A stretch of 64,000 nt of DNA from NCBI GenBank assembly GCA_017654935.2, contig CM065706.1, forward strand, positions 11,969,373-12,033,372. Direction: 5' to 3'. The notes beneath the pieces were generated by a model. The model was not told the DNA's origin. It did not search any database and was given only the letters and a program-made list of their open reading frames with translations. Every line of letters begins with the position of its first letter. The stretch's first letter is position 1. The position numbers and the translations under genes are program-made. Below are positions 52,916 through 64,000 of the stretch, in pieces. Origin of the DNA: Phymorhynchus buccinoides. Lineage: Eukaryota; Mollusca; Gastropoda; Neogastropoda; Raphitomidae.

Positions 52916-55470
52916 TCATCTACTTTATTAGCACAGGGTTAATGCAGTTTGGGGAAAATGAGGACCCATTTTCAAGTTCTGGAGGTTTGTGAAAGTTTGG
53001 GAATTTTGACGTCATCAAAACATTTTTTTTTTTTTTTTTTTAGTGGCCAGTATGTGTGAACAGATCTTTTAAGTTGGTTCTACCCTTAAAAACTTTTGTG
53101 GAATAACAAAACAAGCCGATAAAACAAAAAAAAAGGACCGACATATGCGATTATCGACGGTTGTCTACTTTTCGCTTTTTGCGCCAGAAATCGACGATTA
53201 GTAGTCGTTCCTTTACTTGTGCCTTTACATCCAGTTTGCGACCGGACTTACGCATGCGGGCAAGATGCCGGTTTGGGAAATGGGTCAGTGGGTTTGGGAA
53301 AAGTTTTGGGAATTTGAAGTCCGTGAGTAGGCGCCCCTCTTTACCCTGCTCGACTCTCTGTCTTCCACTGCCAATCGTATACTATGACCTCAACTCACTC
53401 CCCCTCTGACCTCCGCTGCTCCTCCTCCATCCTCTTCCTCCCTCCTCGCCCGACTCCGCTCTTCTCACCCTTCTCACGTACCGATAGCAAACGCTAAAAC
53501 CATAGACCCAAATTTTCCTTCCCACAGCAGACTCATAATCCTCGGTCTCCTTGGGTGTGAACACCTATCGATACAACGCCCAAGTAGAATATACCCCTAC
53601 ATTACTATATCCTATCTTATCTTATCCACCACTCCTCTTCCCTCACTCCTCTAGTCTATTGTATAGTTCCGTACCTCACCCCGACCTCTCCCTCCTCACT
53701 TACCAACCTCGCCCATCCTACGTCTTGCCTCAGCGATAGCAGATTCACGCTGTCAGAACTCTCGGAAAATACATATTCGACCCTATCCCTGCAGCAAAAG
53801 CTGCCTACCCAGACTCCATACCCTCTGCGTCACTACCTGCTCTCCTACGCCACATCTACACCTGCCCCTGATACTTTTATTCTCGCCACCCTCCCTCAGC
53901 CACAGTACCACGAACCCCGTGGTCGTCATCTCTGACCGATTCTCACATTCCTCTCACTCCCTCACTTCTGTCACCTAGCTCCCCTCTCACAACATGCTCT
54001 CTTCCCTCCCTCTCTCCTTCTCCCCCTCTCCCCTCTCATTTCTACTTATCTCGAATCTCCCTAACGGCCCTTTAGAAATGTAGAGAATCAATATCAGGCT
54101 ACCTATGGCATCCGCACACCCTGTTTGTTTGGCTATCTCACGCTGCACCTCCCTTTGGGTTTTCCCTGAATTTCTTAAATTGAGTGAAGAGGAACAAGGT
54201 TGGGTAAATTGCTCCTTTTTGTAAACTCCTCTCAGCACGGTTTATCAATGTGCCCCCGTTACTGCCACAGTGTCCTTCGCTCAAGCCGTCTCACCTGTTG
54301 TTTTTTGGTAGCAATTCCCGTGCGCACCACATACCTCCCCTCCATGTTCATGTATTTGTTTAGTTTGTCTTGCTCGTATAGTTCATCAACCGCATCCGAG
54401 TCTCAACCAGCATGCCATTCAGGCAATCAGTTCGCGGAGCATATTGGCAGGCTACGTGGCACTCTCCGTCAGGAGTTACTCCCCACCTATTGGTTCACCC
54501 ACACTGTCGACTACGCTCAAGCACTGGGAGTCTCCCTGGGCAGAGCCCCGGCGCTCGTGTCGCCCTTCTCCCGCCCTCTCCTGCCGCCCCCATAGATCTG
54601 GTTTGAACTCAAAAAAATGTTTCTGTTTATGGTATCGATTAAACGGAGACGGACTCCGGCCCATTTTCGTGTTATGGTTCTCAGTGAGGACGCCACAGAG
54701 ACCTGGTTTTTGAAGATTTCACATTGTCGTCCCCACCCATCTATCTAAGTGTATCCCTGTTAGTTATGAACTGTCGTGACCCCCGCGCGTCAAATATAAG
54801 CCCCGTACACGTTTATGTAGTGCCGCTGCCTTGTGTCGTGCGTCGTCATAAGAGCCGCCTCACTCTCCGTTTATATATACACTCCTTATCTGTTTCATCG
54901 TAGATAGAGTTTCTTTTGTCATTCCTATCTCTGTTCTCTCAGGGCTTTGTGGTTGTTTAAACCTATAATTAAGCACTAATGTATTAAAATTGTTAAAAAA
55001 GCGCACAGGTGTAAATGCATTTGTTTTAGAATTACTGTGAGAAGTGCCTGATGCTATGCGTCTTGCTCGTAGATTTTTGTGTTGTGGGGGCGGTTCATTA
55101 AGTAGTAAGTACCCTTCCAGGTGTAGCAAATCAAGAAAAATAAAAAAGAATTGAACCATTAGCTCACGTTATTGTTATTTTGTTGTGTGTGTTGTTTTTT
55201 TTCTCTGTTTTTTTGAGCAGTTGTGTTGTTGTGTGTATATTTGAGTCGGTGTGTGTTATCAGTTCTTGTATTGACAAGAACCAAGACGTTTGCGTATACA
55301 GATAATGAAAACGTTGTTTCACTCCTCGCACAAGTTGTATAGTGTCGAACAATATCTAAACGACATCCCCAGAAAAAAATGAAAGTAGGTGCTAAACATT
55401 TCGAATAGTACACAGCAACAATTCTGATTTTAATATTTTTGCCCTAGCTTTAATATGCTAGTTATATTAC
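52916..55470. other. Flank without recognised gene; pyrimidine-rich block
   Basis: From about 53380 to 54060 the + strand is strongly C/T-rich (CCTCCTCCATCCTCTTCCTC and similar). Open frames here (for example 54200-54595) lack recognisable domains. Downstream to 55470 is AT-rich unique sequence. Confidence 0.5.
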
Positions 55471-55655
55471 TTAAAGGACCCTCTAAAAGAATGTGCAGGG
55501 GCGGTCCCAGGGATGCACTGGTAAACATTAGTTCTAGCATTCACATGTCTTGAGGACCCTCTATCCCTTCCTTACGACCCTTTGTACTGCAATTGAAGGA
55601 GGTCCCTGGGACCCCTTGTTATTGCGGGGGGACGATCGGGGCTGGGAGGGGGGAG
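55471..55655 (+). repeat. Second copy of the EXTL3 3'-flank segment
   Basis: Aligns with 50509-50690: GGACCCTCTAAAAGAATGTG, GGTCCCAGGGATGCACTGG, AGGTCCCTGGGACCCCTTG, GGGAGCCCTG. About 5 kb separates the copies. Confidence 0.75.
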
Positions 55656-56400
55656 CCCTGTAATAAGAGTGAATCATGACTATTTAGCTGATCGCTGCTG
55701 CACTAAACTAACATGGGTGCTTCTGTCCCTGCCTACAGTTCTCACTGGCTTTTATGTTAGCACTGTTGATTGTGTGTGTCTGTTCGTGTTCGTTTTGGTG
55801 CAGCGGTTTATATGTGTGTGCGCCGAACGGATCCACGTGGAAGAGGGTTACGCACCAGTTCTTCTTAGGAGGTCTTTGAAAAAGTCTGTCTCCCTTGAGA
55901 ACACTGAACTATGCACATGTATGTCAAATGCGTGCATGTTACTTGAATTGAAAGAATTCGGCGTGAAGTTGTGTTGATCTTGTGAAAATCGGTGAATAAT
56001 GTTGTTGTTCGTGAAAAAAAAAAAAAAATCGTTGACGCCTTACACAAAAGAAATTTCGTTGATGTGAGCAGGCAAATAATAATGTTTTGTTTGATTCCAG
56101 AAAGATGACATTAAAGAGAAAGCGATTTTAATTTGGATTATTTCTCTGGTTATCCGCATCAGTTCGCACGAACTAGTTCTGTCTCAGCAGCTGTGATTGA
56201 TTATCAAGAGTTGCTTCCCTTTTGCTTATATGTCCAGGTCTTGTTGCAGCTTGAGTGCGATCGTGATATGATCGAAGCAATCGTCGTTCAAATAGGAAAA
56301 CAAGGTTGAAATGCCAGTACAATGTAGCAACTGCAACTTGTTGCAGACAATTATAGTGGTCAGTGATTTGATGGGTTCTTTGAAAATAGGATAAAAGGTT
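55656..56400. other. No gene recognised
   Basis: One 102-codon open frame at 55669-55977 has no recognisable motif, and no splice or initiation context supports it. Confidence 0.5.
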
Positions 56401-56640
56401 CTTTCAACCTTACACCGCAAGCCATTTTTCAGCCCCCAAATATACCGGTTAGCTTTAACTGGGTAGAAAAAAAAAAATGTATTTTGAATATTGTGAATTC
56501 CTTTGTGACCAGGATAACTTAGGCATAATCCTTACCTCCCCAAAATAAGAAAATAGTCCTCGGCCCAATTTTGATGCCTTTTCTTTTAGTGATATGGGGT
56601 GTTAACCAATTGTGGTGTATAAATGCGACAATTTGGCGGG
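56401..56640. mobile_element. TTAA MITE family 1, decayed
   Basis: Recognisable blocks: ACCGCAAGCCATTTTTCAGC, AACTGGGTAGAAA, AATCCTTACCTCCC, GATGCCTTTT, AATTGTGGTG and AAATGCGACAAT. Terminal TTAA motifs are lost. Confidence 0.65.
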
Positions 56641-58379
56641 TGTTTGATTTTGTGAAAGTGGATGATGGTGGAAATGGTGGAAAGGGTTTTTAATTTTTTT
56701 ATTAAATTATTAAAATTAAAAAAGGTGTTGAAATGAAAGTTTGGAGTGTGAGTATTTTTGGTATAAGAAACAGTCTGTACTGAACCCTGGTGTGTATTGT
56801 GTGGGTGTGTTGTTGTGTCGTGTGTGGGAACGTAAGTATATGTTGGTGTATTAAGTATATTATTGTGTGTGTCGTGTCGTTGTGAGTATATTTGTGTGTG
56901 GCTGGTTTCTGTGGTGTGAGAAGAGAGGAGGAGAGAGACTCGGAAGAAGGGGGGCGAGGGAGGAGAATGTATGTGTAATTTCAGAGACTGGATGTGATGA
57001 AACGTTTTCAGCGTTCATGTGTTGTTTTTCCACCATAATAATGTTGTTCATGTAGTGTCCCCATGCCAAACACTAAGAACGCATACATAGTTTTTCTTTT
57101 ATTTTTTTCTCATAAGGTATGCTGCTGACAATTCCTAAACATAATGATTATGATATGCGTCTAGTTGTTTCACTGTTGCCCGTTTTTAAAAAAAACCTAC
57201 GCAATATGGTTTTTGAAATTACCCCTTTTTTATGAGTCATGTTAAAACTCTGATGAATGAATAGAGTTCTGATGGACGCAAAATTATCTGCAAATAGGTT
57301 GATGTCAATATATAATCCGTTGCCATTTTTCAATCCATTCCCCATGGCAACACAGTGATATGCAAATGCAATATCACATGGGATAGCCAGAACCACGAGA
57401 ACAGGGGAACATTAAGTCGCTGGTGTGGGGATAGTTCTCACAACAGTCTTGCAAAATTCATTGTTTGTCAATTTGTTTGAGAGTTGGTTATTGGTCTGTC
57501 TATGTTCTCTAACAACTTATCTTCGTAATTTTATAAAGGATAATCTTTAACATCAGTCTAGTTAAACAGTCTCTTGTGGGTGTTGGTGTAGTACCCCTGA
57601 CGAAGGATGGAGTTGGGTCGGTGGGGTTGGTTGGAGTAGCGTTAAGCTCAGAGGATCAGAAAGGTCGGGTTTTGTGTTTCTATTTTTGGCTGTTTGTTTG
57701 TTTAGTGTTTTGGATTTCCCCAACCCAACACTTTATTTTTAAATTTTCTGGCGTCTGTATTAAGTGTTTTAAAATTGGCGGGCTGGGTCCATCCCATTTT
57801 CTCACGCAAGGCTAGACTTCCCTTTGACATTTTTTCTCAAGGAATAGCAGAAGCTCGCCCTACCTACACCTACAGAACTTAAATGTCTCATAAATCTGGA
57901 ACGGAGAAAAAAAAGTACAAGGAATGGTTCCTATGTGCATAGAATAGAAAGAAGGATTGGTTCTGAGTAAGACTTTTTACTGTATAATGTCCCTTGCGTG
58001 GGTGGGATCACAATATTATTACTAACGTGTCTTCACTTGTTATAATGCAGCATGCATTTTTGTGGACCATTGAGGTTAAGTATTAAGTATTAGTTAGTAT
58101 ATTAAGGTGTATTGTATGTGTATTTTTTTATCCCCTCTAAGTCACAGATACACAGTCCTGATTTCTCTGCTGAACCCCACCATTCGTGGCAACTGCTCCC
58201 ACCTGGAAATACGAGAGCGTACGTGCTGTCGACAGCCAGAGGCGCAGCACCCCAAATATGCGTTTTGCTTGTTGGGGGTTTTTGCATGCGGAATTTTCTG
58301 TATTAACATTGATGAGAGGATATTGTGAGGTTACGCCAGGCGTGGATGAGGTTAAGCTTTAGTTGGGATCTGCAAGCTC
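56641..58379. other. No gene recognised
   Basis: AT- and GT-rich sequence with small simple repeats (for example AAATTATTAAAATT near 56705). The texture resembles low-coverage consensus. Confidence 0.5.
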
Positions 58380-58720
58380 GTTTCGGTGTAGTGGTTTGGG
58401 GGGGTTGGGTTTGTACATTTTTTTACCCAAATGGACAAATTTTTTCGTTTGCAACTCGGTGTTGTTTATCGCTATGCTAAGTGCATGGGCACACGGGGAC
58501 CTCGGTTTATCGCTCATCCGAAAAAAAAGAAAAGGACTTTCCCACGTTCAGACCGTAAGCCCTGAGTGGAATAAGGTTCTAACGAGACACACAGACGAGA
58601 TGGGGAAGAGCCAACCCGGGAAAAGAAAGGAAAAATCCCCGCACCCAAGGTTCGAACCTAGGGTTTACTTGAAAGAAGCGGAACGCGGATTCCACTGTGC
58701 CACGCTACACCACCAGGTGT
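58380..58720 (-). mobile_element. tRNA-derived SINE, second family
   Basis: On the minus strand the head has an A box (TGGCACAGTGG, complement at 58692-58702) and a B box (GGTTCGAACCT, near 58649-58659). The body continues to lower coordinates and ends in the CGATAAACCGAGG / GCACTTAGCA blocks shared with 3250-3400, 3785-3937 and 43085-43170. Confidence 0.75.
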
Positions 58721-59735
58721 TTTAGGGCGGGTCCCTCCGTGTACCGGGGCCACGTGTGCGGGATGCAAAGGGCAATTAAGCATTGACATACCGAAAGGTG
58801 AAGGCCAAGGGATGTTTTCCGTCAGGGTACAGGAGATTAGTGTGACATGAGATGCTACGCGCTAGATTAAAGGCGTGTAAAATGCGCTGTTTTCTATTGA
58901 ACTAATACCAAAAACAAAAAATAATTATAAAACTCTACAGTTCTGAGCCTATCACATTAATGACGCCCACCAACAACTAGTTGAAAATCAAAAAGCAGTT
59001 TAGTTTGTAGCATGTGAAGTACATCCACGTTACGACGAATTTTGTTAAGCTTCTTGTGGTTGGCCAGCTATGTCCAATTGCATATGTGTCACATTTTTAT
59101 TTTGTGGCTATGATTTCGAGGACGGGAGGAGTTTGATGTTTCCAAAGCATTCAATCTGTGTCCACGTCAACTATAGAACATTTTTATCACATGTGAGGAA
59201 AAAGAGGATATGGACAAAGGATGCCAACCCACAAATTGGACAGGGCTTGGCTCTTGGCTGAGATTGAAAACTGTAACGCGACAGCAAGCAACAGCGTAGG
59301 CAAACAGCGAAAAAAAACTAATGTTAGAGGGTAAGTTTTGTTTGAGTACTAAGACGATTGCCATCGCTTACGCAGTTTAGTTTTTTCTTGGGGCACCCTT
59401 CACATACCTGTAGGTAGGGAGGGGTGTGAAAATATGTTTTAGATCTGTTGGCAAAACTATAAGGTACTATTACCGGCAGTATCATGTCTTTAGCGAGAGA
59501 GGAGGTATGAGAAAGATAATTTTGTAGAGGGGAAAAAAAGGTGTGTTTGTGTTGAGCAGGCGCAAGGGGCTGCATTCCATCGATGGAAATTACCTTCTCC
59601 TACTGCGGTTAAAATTTGGCATGTTGCACCTTTTTTGTTCTTTCTTTTTTCGGGGAGATAATTTAAAAGTTGTGTTGTGGTGGGATGTGGTGCTGTGGGG
59701 TGGGTTTGTTACTGTATAGTCATACTTGTGCGTTG
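58721..59735. other. No gene recognised
   Basis: Unique AT-rich flank; nothing supported. Confidence 0.5.
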
Positions 59736-60108
59736 GTGGTGTAGTGTGTGTGTGTGTGTGGTGTGTGGTTTCGCTCTGTTGGTGTGTGTGGTAAATGCAC
59801 GGTTGGATGTTTGTGGATGAGTCTCAGGAGTGTCCTGTGTGTGTGTGTCTGAGGAAGTGTGTTATGGGTGGGGTTGTAGTCAACTTGTTTACAGTTTTGT
59901 GATAGTGTGTGTTGTGCGTGTGTGTGTGTGGTGTGTGTGTGTGTGTGGCAAATGCGTTTTATGTATGTGTGTGTGGTCCTGGAGTCTAATAATAGTGTGT
60001 GTGTGTGTGTGTGTGCGTGTGTGTGTGTAGTGTGTGTGCGTGGTGTGTGTAGTGCGTTGTGTGTGTGGTGCATGCATGCGTGTGTGTATGTGTGTTGTGT
60101 ATGACTCT
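59736..60108. repeat. GT microsatellite region
   Basis: Interrupted (GT)n tracts; the associated VCVC/THTH frames are artefacts. Confidence 0.95.
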
Positions 60109-61141
60109 GGCGCACACAAGACGTTGAAACGTCTTTGATTTCAATGAAAATGGTTACTATAATGTCTTTAAAAACATACAGGTATAGATTTGTAAATATG
60201 AACAGAGCATGAATATATATGTGTTGTTGTTCTCATGTCTTCTGTTTTTGCACTCAATCAATGTTGTAAGTTGTGGTTGATAGGAGGTGGGACAAAGTAT
60301 TTTTAAAACATTTATGGTCACAGTTTTATGACACATTGCGAGAGTCTTGCGTCTATATATTTCGCGCGCGGCGCTGCTCTCTCTCTCTCTCCTCTAGATG
60401 CCGAGTCTATCCTTATATCCGCCCTTTCTTCTCTCTCTCTAGCTCGCTCGCAGAGCTCTCATCGCTATTGCTTCTCTCGATCTTACAGCTCTCTCGCTCT
60501 CTCGCTCTTTCTAATTCCAGAATGGTTCTAGTCTGTTACATGCATATAAATGTCTTTAAGAAACACGCGGACAACTGTTCATGAAAACGCTTGCAGTTTT
60601 TCACATTTCACCAAGTTAAAATGGCAAGACAATATGGCTTTTTTCATGTTCATATAAATTAATTTCTTTTTGCGTAAAAACTGTGCCATTTGCAAATGGA
60701 CACTATGTTTGTATCATTTATCTGTGTGGTGTACCCCTCCAAATGATGGCGGACTTTTGGCCTTGTGGTAATGGAACTAAATATTTTCATTTTGCATTTT
60801 TCTTTCTCTTCTTCTGCGTCTGGTTCGTCTGTCTCTGTCTCTCTCTCTCTCTCTTCTCTCTGCTCTCTCTCTTCGTTCGTTCTCTCTCTCTCTCTCGTCC
60901 CTCCACATCGTCTGTTAGCTTATTTGTGTATATTGCTTTGTGTTAAATATGTCGAGCTTTATGCGTTACGGGTTTTCTCATGTTATCATCATGATAGATG
61001 CATGTGCAATATAATTATATGTCTGCATTGTTGTTTGTATTTTGAGGGGTTTCTTGTTTTCGTCCCCCAGGACAGAGTAAAGGAATAGAGCATAAGAATA
61101 AAACCTCAATCCTTGAGCGAAGAGAAGGGTACAAGTGGGAA
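60109..61141. other. No gene recognised; CT-rich patches
   Basis: CT microsatellite patches at 60378-60510 and 60830-60900. A perfect ATCATCATGAT-type short palindrome lies near 60986. No gene support. Confidence 0.5.
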
Positions 61142-61217
61142 AGGTGGAGAGCGAGAGAACAGAGAGCGAGAAAGAGAGAGAGAGTGAGAGAGAGAGAGAT
61201 AGAGAGAGACGAGAGAG
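61142..61217. repeat. GA microsatellite at a contig end
   Basis: (GA)n runs directly into the N gap, which probably explains why assembly stopped. Confidence 0.95.
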
Positions 61218-61717
61218 NNNNNNNNNNNNNNNNNNNNNNNNNNNNNNNNNNNNNNNNNNNNNNNNNNNNNNNNNNNNNNNNNNNNNNNNNNNNNNNNNNN
61301 NNNNNNNNNNNNNNNNNNNNNNNNNNNNNNNNNNNNNNNNNNNNNNNNNNNNNNNNNNNNNNNNNNNNNNNNNNNNNNNNNNNNNNNNNNNNNNNNNNNN
61401 NNNNNNNNNNNNNNNNNNNNNNNNNNNNNNNNNNNNNNNNNNNNNNNNNNNNNNNNNNNNNNNNNNNNNNNNNNNNNNNNNNNNNNNNNNNNNNNNNNNN
61501 NNNNNNNNNNNNNNNNNNNNNNNNNNNNNNNNNNNNNNNNNNNNNNNNNNNNNNNNNNNNNNNNNNNNNNNNNNNNNNNNNNNNNNNNNNNNNNNNNNNN
61601 NNNNNNNNNNNNNNNNNNNNNNNNNNNNNNNNNNNNNNNNNNNNNNNNNNNNNNNNNNNNNNNNNNNNNNNNNNNNNNNNNNNNNNNNNNNNNNNNNNNN
61701 NNNNNNNNNNNNNNNNN
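61218..61717. other. Scaffold gap (500 N)
   Basis: Exactly 500 N, placeholder length. Confidence 0.98.
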
Positions 61718-62279
61718 GGCAATTTCATCAGCCTCGGTGGAGGTATTCAAATCCAAGATCTCCCCTCACTTCCCCTCCCCTTTCCCCACTCTCCCTCCCT
61801 TTCACCCACCCTCCTGCCCTTCTCCATACCCCATGACCCTCTACACCCTTCATCCTACCCCACTTCCCCAGTGAGCTGATCATCTGGGCAGCTATCCTTT
61901 CCCACAGTTAATTGATAAGTAAACTGGAAACCCCTTTGTTTATGCATCAGAACCAAGATGATGGGGGATGCCTCAAGAAACAACAAGGATTGGCTATTAA
62001 ATTAAGAAAATATATGGGTGGTGAAACAAGATGACAAACATCACTAGGACATGTCTGTCACTTGGCAATGAATGCAATCACTCCTTTATTCATTTAATCA
62101 CTCCTTCCTCTTTGTCTTGGCATTTGCAAAAAGCAGCAGGCGTGTTTATTGTTATAAAAAACCCACAGTGAGTGAGCCTTGAAGGCGTTGCATCTTGTTG
62201 AATAAAACATGACAATATGTTATAAATTGTGTATCCGTTTGTAGATATATTTGTGTTTGTTATTCGATGGTCTTATGAA
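61718..62279. other. No gene recognised
   Basis: A C/T-rich start (61755-61870) follows the gap, then AT-rich unique sequence. Confidence 0.5.
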
Positions 62280-63180
62280 AAAAAATGGTTCTCCAGCTCT
62301 TACTATCTTGTCAGATGCATCAAATAAGTTATTAATGTTTCCTTATTAATAGGTCAAACCACATAATTCCTTGTCAAATGAACGAAACATTTTCCCTTCT
62401 TGCATAAACAAAATGTGTTTTCATATCAGATGAACTAACACATTTTTGCATGTATGTGTGTGTCAAATAAACAAAATGGATGTTTAATAATGACTCGCAT
62501 GTTTGAAACACTTATTAAAAAATTTTTATGTTTGTCTGATGTAAATAACATGCTTATCCTTGTTCTAATAGAACTACTATGAACAGAACATGCTTACATG
62601 TCAAATGGACTAAGTGTAAGCTGAGTCGTTTTCTTGTCTGGTGAAAAGGACACACGCATTGTTGTTTTGCCAATTTGACATGTTTCCCTTTTAATATGGA
62701 AATTTGAGATTTGATAATGCATGTTTTCATGTTTTATGGGGATAGATATGGAGCTTGTTGTAGGAGAATATAGTTTATTTTGTTTATTTTATTATTTTTT
62801 GTTCTTTAATGGAGAATAGAAATGATATGTTTTCTTCTTGTCTTATGGTGTTAATGTTTGTTTTCATGTTTCATGGGGACAGTATGGTTTCCTATTTTTG
62901 TGTTAAGATATCACGTTGTGGTGTATTGGAAAAAAACATGTGTTTTCTTGCATGGTGAAGTGAAGACATTTCTGGCTTTATGAAGAAAACATGCTTTTGT
63001 ATTGTCTGATGTCTTGTTGTTTTGTGATGATAACATAATACTATCTTGTTGTGTGGTTAAGAAAACACATGTTTCCTTGAGTTCTGATGAAGGAAAAAAA
63101 CAACTGTTGATTGCGGGTAAAAATGACATGTTCCTGTGTTGGTTGTTGTCTTCTTTCTTTTTAAGCTTGAATGACATTTT
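62280..63180. repeat. Degenerate tandem repeat
   Basis: Loosely repeated phrases of the kind CTTGTC(T/A)GATGAA followed by (A)AACATGTGTTTTC recur about every 55-65 bp, with much drift. No reading frame of interest. Confidence 0.5.
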
Positions 63181-63608
63181 CTAAAGTTGTTTCAGTCCTG
63201 AATATGAGACTGTTTGAAATTTTCTTAAAGATGCCAGCAGACTATTTCCTTGTGAATTGAAAAGAATTAGTTCATATGAGGAACTACAAGACAGATTATT
63301 TTAAATTATCTCATATTCAAGCTTTCGGTGCATTGTGTTGAGACGGAAGAGATTGGATAGTGAGGGGGGAGGTGGGGGTGGGTGATGAATGCTGACACTG
63401 ATGTGTCTTACAATTGGGGACACTTGAGTAGAGTGAGTGCATGATGGATTATTAAAGATGTGCATATTTTGTTTCAAATTCTGTTTCACTTATGCAAGAT
63501 GGGTTTTAAAAATCTTCCAATGAACAACTCTGATTTTAATTTATCTCACAAGTGTGCTCCAATATTTGTTTCTCTGTTGTTTCTCATGCATCTTTAAAGT
63601 ATATCTAA

Positions 63609-63875
63609 AGCCGGCGACAGACTATGTGACTGCCTCATGTGACTCGATCAGGTCGTGACGTTTCCCCTCATTTGCATACCATCCTGCTCGATCAGTCTGA
63701 CTCAGTCGGGACCAGTCAGGTGACAGGGCCGAATAGGGTGGGTTCTAAATTTCACTGATCTAGTCTGATTGAGTCAGATGGCTTGTGACCTCTTCTGTGC
63801 GGGAAACAAAATTTGATCTACGTCACGACCTGATCGAGTCATATGAGGCAGTCGCATAGTCTGTTTCCCGCTTAA
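63609..63875. mobile_element. Fold-back MITE
   Basis: Inverted arms of about 50-55 bp: 63609-63661 (GACAGACTATGTGACTGCCT, CTCGATCAGGTCGTGACG) and 63821-63875 (CGTCACGACCTGATCGAG, GAGGCAGTCGCATAGTCTG). The 160-bp loop has repeated GTCTGA-CAGTC phrases. No coding region. Confidence 0.8.
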
Positions 63876-64000
63876 GGGGTAGTTGCACTGCAATTGACTT
63901 GCACTGTAGTGATGTCGACTTTGAACTTATACATGTGTGTCATGACAAAAGGGGGAGCTTTTATTATTGTCTTAAGATTAGTTTGCTGCTAAACATGTTT

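Noticed and set aside
54200..54595. 131-codon frame downstream of EXTL3
   Set aside because: No recognised domain, no splice or start context, and it lies in a compositionally odd C/T-rich region.

Overview
The window is eukaryotic and almost certainly molluscan, probably gastropod. It holds one well-supported gene, split over eight exons by introns with standard GT-AG junctions. The introns carry tRNA-derived SINEs, TTAA-flanked MITEs, hAT and Tc1-like relics, LINE tails, DIRS-type tyrosine-recombinase retrotransposons, CA/TG microsatellites and a TTAGGG-type telomeric repeat. Two runs of exactly 500 N (7944-8443 and 61218-61717) mark scaffold gaps. The phylum is inferred from gene family and repeat content; no species marker is visible.

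The gene is an EXTL3 (exostosin-like 3) orthologue on the + strand. Exons lie at about 3939-4216, 31392-33086, 35426-35527, 37767-37921, 41825-41952, 43895-44039, 46585-46715 and 50248-50457. Spliced, they give about 935 codons: a type II membrane anchor, a coiled coil, an exostosin-like domain (exon 2) and a GT64 glycosyltransferase domain (exons 3-8, with the DDD metal motif in exon 5). Phases match at every junction, but exon 7 carries a 2-nt excess that breaks the frame.

Layout: 1-1520 has a 10-copy minisatellite running into a possible last exon of another gene, and a candidate first exon on the - strand. 2400-4216 has repeats and EXTL3 exon 1. 4332-7943 is a DIRS-like element cut by the first gap. 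8444-39700 is a giant head-to-head inverted repeat with its axis at 24112/24113. The right arm carries EXTL3 exons 2-4 intact. The left arm repeats the same sequence on the opposite strand with dense single-base indels in single-copy DNA, which looks like an unpolished fold-back read. The arms also differ by two larger structural changes, so they may come from different haplotypes. 39700-50457 holds exons 5-8 and many mobile-element relics. 50458-64000 is repeat-rich flank with no supported gene.

The main discovery-type signal is that tandem repeats in this locus are repeatedly anchored on exon-intron junctions. Exon 2 is followed by 13 further copies of its own 3' end plus splice donor. Exons 1, 4, 5, 7 and 8 are preceded by one to six copies of their own splice acceptor plus 5' part. 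The possible exon near 707 is preceded by nine such copies. These pseudo-exons carry frame shifts or early stops where I could read them.
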